In this document: one piece after another, positions 7,142 to 13,951 of the stretch
How positions within the stretch are numbered: the first letter of the stretch is position 1
Layout: each line of letters begins with the position of its first letter
From: Cyclobacteriaceae bacterium
GTDB taxonomy: Bacteria; Bacteroidota; Bacteroidia; Cytophagales; Cyclobacteriaceae
Length of the DNA stretch: 13,951 nucleotides
Direction: 5' to 3'
Assembly: GCA_947458795.1 (NCBI GenBank)
Contig: CANHCD010000019.1
Span: 1-13,951, forward strand
Position numbers and translations under genes: made by a program
The notes under the pieces: generated by a model
What the model saw: only the letters and a program-made list of their open reading frames with translations
What the model was told of the DNA's origin: nothing
The model's database searches: none

Positions 7142-8517
7142 GAAGCCTCGTTGAAGTCCAAACGGAAGGTACTCCCCTTCCCCTTCTCACTACTTACAGC
7201 CAACTCAATGGAGGATTCTTGAGCTAATTTTTTGACAATTGCCAAGCCCAATCCTGTCCCAGGAATTCCGCGATCCAGAGCTTCCTGAACCCTAAAAAAA
7301 GGATCGAAAATCTGCTCCAAATGCTCCGAAGCGATACCCGTGCCGGTGTCCACCACTTCAATGAATGCCTTGGAATCTTTCCCAACGCGAAGTAGGACTT
7401 CCCCAGTGTTCGCCGTGTATTTGCAGGCATTCTCCAGGAGATTTTGTAAAATCATCTCCAAGGATTTTTCATTGGTACGCACATAGATGGGAACACTCAC
7501 CAAGGATTGAAATTTGATCTGATGCGACTGCTCAGCAGAAATTTTATCAGCCAATTCCTCCAAAAAAGTGATGAGCTCTAGCTCTTCCTTCACCAAATTC
7601 TTTCCATTTTCCACTCGAGCTAACGCAAGCAACTGGTCTATCATGGCACTCATTCGGTCAATACTTCCGAGGGCAGTTTTCACCTTTTGTTCGTATTCTT
7701 CGGCAGTTCTAGGCTTACGAATCAATACTTCTAGAGTACCTCTAAGCACTGCAAGCGGCGTCCGCAACTCATGGGAGGCATCCGAGGTAAATTGTTTTTC
7801 CCGCTGCAAGGCCTGCTCGAGGCGACCTAGCAAATTATTGATGGAGCGAGAAAGCTGCCCGATTTCATCGTTGGCACCTGTTTCAGGTATCCTTTCGTTT
7901 AGATTTTCTTGGGTAATCTGGTTGGTCTTTTGACTAATTTTCTCCAAAGGCTCAATACTTTTCCCTGCCAAATAGCGCATGCTGAGGTAAAGGGACACCA
8001 AAATCAGAGGATAGATCAACAGGAGTACATTCCGAAGATTGTCCAGCAGTTCTCGAGCATCGGCAAAGGATTTGGCCAACAACAAATAGCCTTCTTGTTT
8101 GCCTGCAGTCAGTAAAGGGATTTGTCGCTGTCTGACTTCTCGGGAACCAATTTTTTGAGTCCAAGCCTCTTCTGCTAGTGACTTTTCTGGAGAAAAAGTG
8201 AGGTGGTTTTCACCCAAATTGGGAGAGCGATCCATGGAATTCCCCTCCAAATCCACAATCTCAATAAAAATTGGGTTGAGCTGAAGCTGAGCATGCTCCA
8301 TCTCCTCCCATTCGTCCATGTGCAGAAAACGGATTTTTCCATTCATTAAAAAAATCTCCCCCTTGTGCTTATCAATCTCCAATTGAAGTTCACGATCAAT
8401 ATTGCGCACCACGGTATAATTGGCCACCAGATAAATCAGGAGAAATACGAGGAAAAAGATCAGCGCCGTCACCAGGGTGAGCCTCCTTGCGATCCGTTCT
8501 TTGTAGGAGCTGTTCAT
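7138..8517 (-). CDS. Sensor histidine kinase of a metal/envelope two-component system
   Basis: This 459-residue inner-membrane kinase is paired with the response regulator just upstream. TM1 is at about 14-36, a periplasmic sensor loop at 37-160, and TM2 at about 161-181. A HAMP linker covers 182-235 (with SIEPLEKISQ and DEIGQLSRSINNLL). The DHp domain has the phospho-accepting H249 in SHELRTPL. The HATPase_c domain shows the N box (N359, N363 in NLLENACKY), the G1 box DTGTGI at 390-395, an F box (DPFFR) and the G2 box GTGLGLA at 420-426. All catalytic motifs are intact. The sensor loop is acidic, contains few His (including H67 and H75) and no Cys, and has no recognisable ligand domain, so the signal is unproven. 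Its ATG overlaps the regulator stop by 4 bp. Layout and neighbours resemble CusS/CzcS-type metal sensors. Confidence 0.93.
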   Translation of the reverse strand: MNSSYKERIARRLTLVTALIFFLVFLLIYLVANYTVVRNIDRELQLEIDKHKGEIFLMNGKIRFLHMDEWEEMEHAQLQLNPIFIEIVDLEGNSMDRSPNLGENHLTFSPEKSLAEEAWTQKIGSREVRQRQIPLLTAGKQEGYLLLAKSFADARELLDNLRNVLLLIYPLILVSLYLSMRYLAGKSIEPLEKISQKTNQITQENLNERIPETGANDEIGQLSRSINNLLGRLEQALQREKQFTSDASHELRTPLAVLRGTLEVLIRKPRTAEEYEQKVKTALGSIDRMSAMIDQLLALARVENGKNLVKEELELITFLEELADKISAEQSHQIKFQSLVSVPIYVRTNEKSLEMILQNLLENACKYTANTGEVLLRVGKDSKAFIEVVDTGTGIASEHLEQIFDPFFRVQEALDRGIPGTGLGLAIVKKLAQESSIELAVSSEKGKGSTFRLDFNEAS

Positions 8518-9182
8518 CGGTCTTTGGCCATGTATCCCACCCCTCGGATGGTTTGAATGTAGTCCTCCCCTTTGCTCAGTTGTAGTTTTTTGCGGAGGGA
8601 ATTGATAAATACATCAATAATGCCCGTGTTGTAGTCAAAATGAATGTCCCACACACTTTCAATGATCCGAGTTCGTCGGCAAACTTTGTTTTTGTTCCGT
8701 ACGAGGTATTCGAGCAGTGCAAATTCTTTTTGCGTGAGCGCCACTTCCTTCCCTTCCAAGAGGACCAGGTGCTTTTCTGGCTCCAAAGTTATGGGCCCCA
8801 ACACAAGCTTTTCTGCTGATTGCTCTCGGCTTCGCATTTGTACTCGAATACGCACTAAGAGTTCTTCAAAGTGAAAGGGCTTTTTGATGTAATCGTTGGC
8901 ACCACTTTGCAGCCCAAAAACCGTTTCATCCACCGTATCCTTGGCAGTCAAAAAAATAATGGGCGTAAATGGGAATTCTTTGCGGAACTGACGGGTGAGC
9001 TCGACACCACTCATGCCAGGCACCATCCAATCCAAAAGCAGCAGGTCGTAATTCCCAGAAAGGGCCAATTCCAAACCTACTTTGCCATTGTCCGCCACAT
9101 CGACAGCGAAGGATTCCTCCTCCAAGCCTTGCTTGAGGAAATTGGATATGCCTTGCTCATCTTCTACTACGAGAATTCTCAT
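8514..9182 (-). CDS. OmpR-family response regulator (CusR/CzcR-like)
   Basis: This 222-residue cytoplasmic DNA-binding regulator has a receiver domain at 1-116 with the acidic pocket E7/D8, phospho-acceptor D51 (LLLLDWMVPGMSG), T79 and K101 (IKKPF). A Trans_Reg_C winged helix lies at about 127-218, with the recognition-helix region IIDVFINSLRKKL and the C-terminal hairpin YIQTIRGVGYMA. All switch residues are present, so it should be phosphorylated by the kinase it overlaps (ATGA, 4 bp). The neighbouring RND pump suggests that it controls metal efflux. The 11-bp-spaced repeats in front of the pump gene are the obvious candidate target. The ATG at 9182 gives the standard MRILVVEDE start. A 110-bp gap separates it from the upstream PepSY gene. 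A TAGGTTTA (7 of 8 to TAnnTTTG) in that gap might be a separate promoter, but no -33 partner is seen. Confidence 0.94.
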   Translation of the reverse strand: MRILVVEDEQGISNFLKQGLEEESFAVDVADNGKVGLELALSGNYDLLLLDWMVPGMSGVELTRQFRKEFPFTPIIFLTAKDTVDETVFGLQSGANDYIKKPFHFEELLVRIRVQMRSREQSAEKLVLGPITLEPEKHLVLLEGKEVALTQKEFALLEYLVRNKNKVCRRTRIIESVWDIHFDYNTGIIDVFINSLRKKLQLSKGEDYIQTIRGVGYMAKDR

Positions 9183-9292
9183 GCTGTAAATTTTCCTTAT
9201 TTTTTGAGAAATCCACGATATCCCCTAAAAAAAACAGCTAAACCTATCCAAACGGTGTTATTGCTCAGGCCAAGGCTTTAGATTGCTTTCTG

Positions 9293-10495
9293 CTAGCCTT
9301 TGGCAACTCTCTTTTTCTTTCGCTTATTCAACCAGATCATGGTTCCTGTGATGGGAAGTGAAGTGGCAATGGCACAGGCTACGGCCCAGAGGAATTTGGT
9401 GAATTGGCCAAAAATCTCTCCAGTATGCAAGGCCTTTACAGACTTCCCAACCTGTTGGCGAACTGGAAGTTCAGCGAAAAGCACCTTCTCCTTTAATTCC
9501 AAGGTTTGCGCATTCAACTTCAGTTGATCTGCTCCTGCTCTCGCAAAAAAGCCTGTTCGAGATTTACTTACCGCTAAATCGCCCTCTGGGTCTTCAGGAA
9601 AAGTAAGTTTGGTTACTCCAGCGTAAGTCAAGTGCTTAGTTGCTGCGGCCATTGCCTCGTCCAAAGAAATCAGGACGTACTCAGAAACCTGGGTAGAATC
9701 TTCAAGGACCAGATTGGGAGAATTAGCATCTTTAGCCGGTTCCACTTTCTTCTCCTCTTTAGGGGCTTGATAGGTGTCCCAGGTCTTTTGCCAGCCAGTC
9801 TTGTACCAACCAAAGGACCAGAAAGGACCTGTCACAGCCATGATAAATAGGGCAATAATCGAGTAAAAGGCCAAGGTATTGTGCAGGTCATGGTTGATTC
9901 GCTTCCAATTACCAGACCACTTCACGGACAATCCTTGCTTCCAATTTATGGCTTTTTTAGGTAGCCAAAGAAAGATTCCAGTAAGCACTCCCAACAGAAA
10001 CAAGGAAGTCGCTATTCCATTGATCAAGCGACCCAATTCTTGGTTGGTCATGCTTTCTAGTAGGGGTGTCTCCACCTTATCCAAAAGAAGCCAGCGATGC
10101 AGGGAAAATACGTAGCCCATCAGCTCTTCAGATGTGGTTTTCTTAGCATTGTCTGCCAAAACTTCCCCCGTATAGGGATCCACAAAATAGGTAGTCACTT
10201 TCTCCTCCCCCTCGGTTTTCACTTGAAACTGTACCGATCTATCGGCTGCTGAGTAGGCAGTGACACTTACCAACTTGCCTTGTTGAAGTGGTTGAAGACC
10301 AGATTTCAACTCTTCTAGGGTTTTGGGATTCCCTTGAGCTGAGGTGAAATAGCGCTCTGAATCAAAAAATTCGCGTATTTCTGTGTTGTAGACGTACAGT
10401 GTCCCCGTAAAACATACCGCAATCACTACTAATGCACTGAGCAAGCCAGCATACAGGTGAATGTCGTTGAGAAATTGGCGGATGGGCTTCCACAT
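9293..10495 (-). CDS. PepSY-associated transmembrane protein (PiuB/FpvG-like, possible reductase)
   Basis: This 400-residue inner-membrane protein has the four-helix layout of the PepSY-associated TM family: TM1 about 15-39, TM2 about 159-179, TM3 about 208-227, TM4 about 368-389. PepSY-like periplasmic modules lie between TM1 and TM2 (VTTYFVDPYTGEVLA) and between TM3 and TM4 (LISLDEAMAAA). Membrane-flanking histidines sit in the usual places: H13 (IHLYAG), H133 (SLHRW), H202 and H205 (NHDLHN) and H357 (ALHTGEIFG). In this family they are thought to bind haem or metal, and members such as FpvG take part in ferric-siderophore reduction. I chose ATG at 10495 over the in-frame TTG at 10519, because the TTG lies inside a perfect -7 promoter element and would not be transcribed. 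It is first in the minus-strand cluster and divergent from a lipoprotein gene. A role in iron or other metal handling is inferred; no TonB receptor is nearby. Confidence 0.88.
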   Translation of the reverse strand: MWKPIRQFLNDIHLYAGLLSALVVIAVCFTGTLYVYNTEIREFFDSERYFTSAQGNPKTLEELKSGLQPLQQGKLVSVTAYSAADRSVQFQVKTEGEEKVTTYFVDPYTGEVLADNAKKTTSEELMGYVFSLHRWLLLDKVETPLLESMTNQELGRLINGIATSLFLLGVLTGIFLWLPKKAINWKQGLSVKWSGNWKRINHDLHNTLAFYSIIALFIMAVTGPFWSFGWYKTGWQKTWDTYQAPKEEKKVEPAKDANSPNLVLEDSTQVSEYVLISLDEAMAAATKHLTYAGVTKLTFPEDPEGDLAVSKSRTGFFARAGADQLKLNAQTLELKEKVLFAELPVRQQVGKSVKALHTGEIFGQFTKFLWAVACAIATSLPITGTMIWLNKRKKKRVAKG

Positions 10496-10516
10496 AAGCG
10501 CTTTTTTTATTTGGAA

Positions 10517-10524
10517 CAAATCTA
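10517..10524 (-). promoter_or_regulatory. -7 promoter element of the PepSY gene
   Basis: On the minus strand this reads TAGATTTG, a perfect match to the Bacteroidota -7 consensus TAnnTTTG, 21 bp upstream of the ATG at 10495. Transcription should start near 10510, giving a very short leader. The -33 region is AT-rich without a clear TTTG. An inverted pair TCTAA (10521-10525) / TTAGA (10542-10546) spans the promoter and could be an operator, though it is short. Confidence 0.6.
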
Positions 10525-10628
10525 AATAATATTTTTATTTCTTAGAATACCTTGCCTACTTTTATCAAAAAATACTAGTCCACTAGCATAATCACAGGTC
10601 AAAATCGATGAACATCTCCCTGTTTTGG

Positions 10629-10636
10629 TATATTTA
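10629..10636 (+). promoter_or_regulatory. Possible -7 element of the lipoprotein gene
   Basis: TATATTTA matches TAnnTTTG at seven of eight positions and lies 15 bp upstream of the ATG at 10652. No -33 TTTG is found at the usual distance, and the surrounding A/T-rich sequence makes chance matches likely. Confidence 0.35.
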
Positions 10637-10651
10637 AAAAATTTTTACCCT

Positions 10652-11425
10652 ATGAATTTGTCTAAATTTCTTTTGCCCGCCTTCCTTATTTTGACGCTAT
10701 TCTCCTGCGAAGAAAAAAATCAAGGGCCTGATCCACGACTGCAACAGCCCGAACAATTTAAAAAACTTTTGCAAGCACACGGAGATTGGGTACAATGGGT
10801 GGACGCCAAGTCCTTATCCTTTGCAATGGTCCATGAAACTACCCTAGAATGGGAAAATCATTACCTAGACCTCCGAGAGGGTAAGGTGCGCATCGATGCA
10901 GACCTTTTTCAAGCCGGAAATGACGGGGGGCAAGTTTGGATAAGCCCCAATCGGCAAGCCTTTCCTGGAAATTCCGTTCGCTTCTACCACAACCTGTATT
11001 CGACCTTTCTCAGTATCCCCTACACGCTTACCGATACCTTGGTGACCATCACTCCATTGGATAATCGGGTCTTCAATGGCATCAGTTATCCAACACTGGA
11101 GGCAAAAGTGAAAGATGGTAAACTTTTAGGGCCATCCAACCGCTACGAACTTTTGATTGACCCAACTACTGGCCAGTTGGCTTGGGTGCTATTTGCAGTG
11201 ACTTTCTACGACAAAGGCAATCAGGTGCAGGAAGCTTTGAAATACGAAGACTACCGAGACGCAGGTGGCTTGATCTTCCCAAGAGTGATTACCGGTTACC
11301 AAATCGAAAATGATTCGAGCACCCGAATCCGATACCAAACTAGCTTTTCAGACGTGTTTTTAGTCAAAGAAGAACTCGATTCTGATCTATTTGAAATGCC
11401 TAAAACTGCAGTTAAGTCCAATTGA
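10652..11425 (+). CDS. Lipoprotein of unknown function, DUF6503-like
   Basis: This 257-residue exported lipoprotein starts at ATG 10652. An in-frame TTG at 10625 would add nine residues ahead of an already complete signal sequence and overlaps the probable promoter, so I reject it. Residues 1-19 are a lipoprotein signal ending LFSC (C19). The next residues are EEKN, an acidic start like the export tags that send some Bacteroidota lipoproteins to the cell surface. The mature part is beta-rich with no enzyme motif I recognise. An early helix (FKKLLQAHGDWVQW) followed by strands (SLSFAMVH, LDLREGKVRIDAD) and a later GLIFPRVITGY resembles DUF6503-type proteins, which look like LolA/LolB-style lipid-binding half-barrels. 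That resemblance is from memory. It is divergent from the PepSY gene across 156 bp and ends at a strong terminator. Confidence 0.8.
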   Translation: MNLSKFLLPAFLILTLFSCEEKNQGPDPRLQQPEQFKKLLQAHGDWVQWVDAKSLSFAMVHETTLEWENHYLDLREGKVRIDADLFQAGNDGGQVWISPNRQAFPGNSVRFYHNLYSTFLSIPYTLTDTLVTITPLDNRVFNGISYPTLEAKVKDGKLLGPSNRYELLIDPTTGQLAWVLFAVTFYDKGNQVQEALKYEDYRDAGGLIFPRVITGYQIENDSSTRIRYQTSFSDVFLVKEELDSDLFEMPKTAVKSN

Positions 11426-11440
11426 TAGCGAAAAAGGATA

Positions 11441-11456
11441 GCAGCTTACTTGCTGC
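11441..11456 (+). other. Small hairpin after the lipoprotein gene
   Basis: GCAGC (11441-11445) and GCTGC (11452-11456) form a 5-bp GC-rich stem with a 6-base loop just after the stop codon. An A-rich run follows rather than a U-run, so it is not itself a terminator; it may stabilise the mRNA end before the main terminator. Confidence 0.35.
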
Positions 11457-11460
11457 AAAC

Positions 11461-11492
11461 AAAAAAGGAGACAAAAACTTGTCTCCTTTTTT
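11461..11492. terminator. Bidirectional intrinsic terminator between the convergent lipoprotein and metG genes
   Basis: A perfect 14-bp stem (AAAAAAGGAGACAA at 11461-11474 pairing with TTGTCTCCTTTTTT at 11479-11492) closes a 4-base loop. Read on either strand it is a GGAGAC-core hairpin preceded by A-run and followed by U-run, so it can end transcription of both converging genes. It lies 36 bp after the lipoprotein stop and 16 bp after the metG stop. Confidence 0.88.
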
Positions 11493-11507
11493 TAGCTCAT
11501 GGATTCT

Positions 11508-13568
11508 TTAGGAAATCACTGACCCAGGTGATGTCACCTCGTGTGGCTGGAGCAATTTGAGTTTACCATCCTTATCTGACGCCATCAAAATCATCCCTTC
11601 ACTATCGATTCCCATCATGTTTCGTGGAGCCAAGTTGATCAACATGGTCACTTGCTTGCCCACCAAAAACACAGGATCAAAATGCTCGGCAACACCACTC
11701 AAGACAGTGCGATGCCCTAAGCCAATATCTACTTTCAACTTCAACAATTTTTTGGATTTGGGCATTGCTTCGGCCTCCAAAACCGTGACCACTCGCATAT
11801 CTAACTTTGCAAAATCATCGTAAGTAATCAGCTCCTTCATCGGAGTAACTGGGAGGTCTGCAGCTTCATTCATTTTTTTAGCATTTACAAGTTTCTGAAT
11901 TTGTTTCTCGACTACTTCATCTTCAATTTTCTCAAATAAGAGTCCTATTTCCCCCAAGGCTCGATTGGATTGAATCAAATTTCCATTTCCTGCATCCGCC
12001 CAGGTAGTGGCTTGCATCCCAAAGGTACGGTACAATTTTTGGGCAGTAAATGGCAAGAATGGCTCAGATAGAATGGCCAAATTAGCTGCCACATTCAAGG
12101 CAATATTTAGAATAGTCTGGGTGCGGGCCACATCTGTTTTGATCTCTTTCCAAGGCTCAGTATCAGCCAAGTACTTATTCCCCATGCGTGCCAAATCCAT
12201 CATCAATCCTTGGGCTTCACGGAAACGGAAGCGCTCAATGGAGGCGGCAATTTTTTCTGGAAATCCTTCCAACTCCCGAAGTAAATCCTCGTCAATCCCT
12301 CTCAGTTCTCCTCGAGCAGGCACTATTCCATCAAAAAACTTTTGCGTGAGCACCACGGCACGATTGACAAAATTGCCATAGATAGCTACCAACTCCGAAT
12401 TGGTTCTTGTTTGAAAATCCTTCCAGGTAAAATCATTATCCTTCGTCTCGGGTGCATTGGCGGTCAGCACATACCGAAGTAAATCCTGCTGCCCAGGAAA
12501 CTCTTCCAAGTATTCATGAAGCCACACAGCCCAATTTCGGGAAGTAGAGATCTTGTCTCCCTCCAAATTTAGAAACTCATTTGCAGGCACATTATCCGGG
12601 AGAATATATCCTCCGTGGGTTTTTAAGATTGCCGGAAAAATGATGCAGTGGAATACAATGTTATCCTTGCCGATAAAGTGAACTAGCTTGGTATCCTTGT
12701 CTTTCCAATAAGGTTCCCAATCAATTCCTTTTTCTTTCGCCCACTCCTTGGTAGCCGAGATGTAGCCAATTGGAGCATCAAACCAAACATACAGCACCTT
12801 CCCTTTGGCAGTAGGAAGAGGTACGGGTATGCCCCAATCCAAATCTCGAGTCATGGATCTTGCTTGGAGTCCATCTCCTGCCTCTAGCCAAGAGCGGCAT
12901 TGGCCCAAGACATTGTTTTTCCAATCGTCCCCATGCTCCTCCAAAACCCATTTTTTCAAGAAATCCTGGTAGCGAGCCAAGTCCAAAAACCAGTGGGTAG
13001 TATCTTTCAAAATGGGAGTTCTACCGCTCAACTTGGATTTGGGATTGATCAAGTCGGTAGGACTGAGAGAGGTTCCACATTTTTCACACTGATCTCCATA
13101 GGCATGCTCGTTACCGCATTTAGGGCAAGTACCTTCAATGTAGCGGTCAGCCAGAAACTGATCCGCCTCCTCATCGTAGTATTGAGCGGTGCTCTGCTCC
13201 AAAAATTCCCCTTTCTGGTACAAATTCGTAAAAAACTCCTGAGCCGTCTCGTGATGGATGGGAGCAGAAGTACGTGAGTAATGGTTGAAACTTATCCCAA
13301 ATTGCTCAAAGCTCCCCTTCATCATCTCATGGTAATGATCCACTACCTGTTGCGGCGTCTTTCCTTCTTTCGCTGCCTTGATCGTAATGGCTACGCCATG
13401 CTCATCAGAGCCACAGATGTAGGCGACATCTCTTCCTTGGGAGCGCAAGTAGCGCACATAAATATCAGACGGAATATAGCAGCCCGCCAAGTGACCAATA
13501 TGAAGTGGTCCATTTGCATAGGGCAATGCTGAAGTAACGGTATAGCGTTTAAATTTGGTGTCGCTCAT
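11508..13568 (-). CDS. metG: Methionine-tRNA ligase with C-terminal tRNA-binding domain
   Basis: This cytoplasmic enzyme charges tRNA-Met and initiator tRNA with methionine using ATP. The 686-residue protein is complete. Residues 11-30 hold the HIGH signature (H23-I24-G25-H26 in PYANGPLHIGHLAG). Residues 148-164 hold a single zinc knuckle with C148, C151, C161 and C164. The KMSKS loop appears as KISTS at 339-343 (LEGDKISTSRNW). About 390-560 is the helical anticodon-binding domain. About 581-686 is a Trbp111-like tRNA-binding domain (YDDFAKLDMRVV, LSGVAEHF, NLAPRNMMGIDSEGMIL), which dimerises the enzyme and adds tRNA affinity in many bacteria. ATG at 13568 gives the usual short lead before the first beta strand. 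It shares a terminator with the convergent lipoprotein gene and has a perfect -7 element of its own. Confidence 0.98.
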   Translation of the reverse strand: MSDTKFKRYTVTSALPYANGPLHIGHLAGCYIPSDIYVRYLRSQGRDVAYICGSDEHGVAITIKAAKEGKTPQQVVDHYHEMMKGSFEQFGISFNHYSRTSAPIHHETAQEFFTNLYQKGEFLEQSTAQYYDEEADQFLADRYIEGTCPKCGNEHAYGDQCEKCGTSLSPTDLINPKSKLSGRTPILKDTTHWFLDLARYQDFLKKWVLEEHGDDWKNNVLGQCRSWLEAGDGLQARSMTRDLDWGIPVPLPTAKGKVLYVWFDAPIGYISATKEWAKEKGIDWEPYWKDKDTKLVHFIGKDNIVFHCIIFPAILKTHGGYILPDNVPANEFLNLEGDKISTSRNWAVWLHEYLEEFPGQQDLLRYVLTANAPETKDNDFTWKDFQTRTNSELVAIYGNFVNRAVVLTQKFFDGIVPARGELRGIDEDLLRELEGFPEKIAASIERFRFREAQGLMMDLARMGNKYLADTEPWKEIKTDVARTQTILNIALNVAANLAILSEPFLPFTAQKLYRTFGMQATTWADAGNGNLIQSNRALGEIGLLFEKIEDEVVEKQIQKLVNAKKMNEAADLPVTPMKELITYDDFAKLDMRVVTVLEAEAMPKSKKLLKLKVDIGLGHRTVLSGVAEHFDPVFLVGKQVTMLINLAPRNMMGIDSEGMILMASDKDGKLKLLQPHEVTSPGSVIS

Positions 13569-13621
13569 GTGGGTGTCGTATCGCGTCTAGAAAAAAACAA
13601 GTGCTTTTCTAAAACTAGAAG

Positions 13622-13629
13622 CAAAGATA
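13622..13629 (-). promoter_or_regulatory. -7 promoter element of metG
   Basis: On the minus strand this reads TATCTTTG, a perfect TAnnTTTG match, 53 bp upstream of the metG ATG, for a leader of roughly 45 nt. A TTAC about 19 nt upstream is a weak -33 candidate. I see no T-box-like structure between it and the start. The rest of the 225-bp gap to ligA (13569-13793) shows no other gene. Confidence 0.6.
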
Positions 13630-13793
13630 GAAAATTCAAGGGAAGCCTGTAACCCAATAGCCCTATAAAATCGGTTCAAAGGCAATTCCCCCTAGATTCA
13701 GAATCCAGTCAAAAAAATGAAGGCACAATTCACTTCAAAGCGCAAATTCTTGAGCCTTAACCCTTATTTTTACCCTAGAAATTTTAGCCTTGC

Positions 13794-13951
13794 ATGACTC
13801 ACTCCGAAGCCGCACATCGTATCCAAGAACTTTCCCAGCAGCTCAATTACCACAACCAGCTGTATTACCAAGAAAGCCGTACAGAAATTTCTGATTACGA
13901 TTTTGATCAGCTTTTGGAGGAGTTAATTCGCTTGGAAAAAGCATTTCCCGA
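13794..13951 (+). CDS. ligA: NAD+-dependent DNA ligase, N-terminal fragment (cut by window edge)
   Basis: Fifty-two codons from ATG 13794 run off the window. They match the Ia domain of bacterial NAD+-dependent DNA ligase, which binds the nicotinamide mononucleotide half of NAD+ during enzyme adenylation. The pattern LNYHNQLYYQ...EISDYDFDQLLEEL corresponds to the family's LxxHxxxYY...ISDxEYDxLxxEL. By alignment with the E. coli enzyme, Y24, Y25, D34 and D38 fill the NMN-contacting positions, while F37 replaces the usual tyrosine. The adenylation, OB-fold, zinc-finger, HhH and BRCT domains would lie beyond the window. It is divergent from metG across a 225-bp gap. TATTTTTA at 13765 is a possible but unconvincing -7 element. 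Confidence 0.93.
   Translation, partial: MTHSEAAHRIQELSQQLNYHNQLYYQESRTEISDYDFDQLLEELIRLEKAFP

Noticed and set aside
10521..10546. TCTAA/TTAGA inverted pair over the PepSY promoter as a Fur-type iron box
   Set aside because: The half-sites are only 5 bp, 16 bp apart and in A/T-rich DNA. I do not trust a Fur-box call without a lineage-specific motif.
13695..13705. GATTC-A-GAATC dyad in the metG-ligA gap
   Set aside because: An 11-bp dyad without flanking extension or repeat elsewhere in the gap; likely chance.
13569..13793. Riboswitch or T-box leader in front of metG
   Set aside because: The predicted leader is only about 45 nt with no strong stem or terminator, too short for a T-box or SAM riboswitch.

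Overview
The window looks like ordinary chromosome from a Bacteroidota species, most likely a Cytophagales/Cyclobacteriaceae-type marine or soil bacterium. Four things point there. Several intergenic gaps carry -7 elements matching the Bacteroidota consensus TAnnTTTG (two perfect copies), and I see no convincing Shine-Dalgarno sites. There are two lipoproteins with short lipoboxes. The metal RND pump is fused to a TolC-like outer-membrane factor. One lipoprotein resembles a family (DUF6503) typical of this phylum. No tRNA, rRNA, CRISPR array, IS element or phage gene is visible, and base composition looks even throughout.

Layout. Positions 1-625 (minus) hold the N-terminal part of a secreted alkaline-phosphatase-superfamily enzyme, cut by the window edge. 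Positions 804-1481 (minus) encode a GNAT acetyltransferase. Positions 1583-10495 (minus) form a five-gene metal-related cluster. In transcription order it runs: PepSY-associated membrane protein; OmpR-family response regulator; sensor histidine kinase; CzcA-type heavy-metal RND pump fused to a TolC-like domain; and lipoprotein RND adaptor. The regulator/kinase pair and the pump/adaptor pair each overlap by 4 bp (ATGA), so both are probably translationally coupled. On the plus strand, 10652-11425 encodes a small lipoprotein. It ends at a strong bidirectional terminator shared with the convergent metG (11508-13568, minus). The start of ligA (13794 onward, plus) closes the window.

How the genes fit together. 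The two-component system probably senses a divalent cation, or envelope metal stress, in the periplasm and switches on the pump operon. The 75-bp gap between kinase and pump contains four YTAAG half-sites at an exact 11-bp period. They end 10 bp upstream of a -7-like element, which is the arrangement of a PhoB-type activator box, and I propose they are the regulator's operator. Pump, outer-membrane channel and adaptor are encoded by only two ORFs, because the channel is the C-terminal 380 residues of the pump ORF. The join carries a signal-peptide-like segment, so the polyprotein may be cut into a 12-TM pump and a free outer-membrane protein. This fusion and the periodic operator are the two observations most worth following up; the remainder of the window is conventional.
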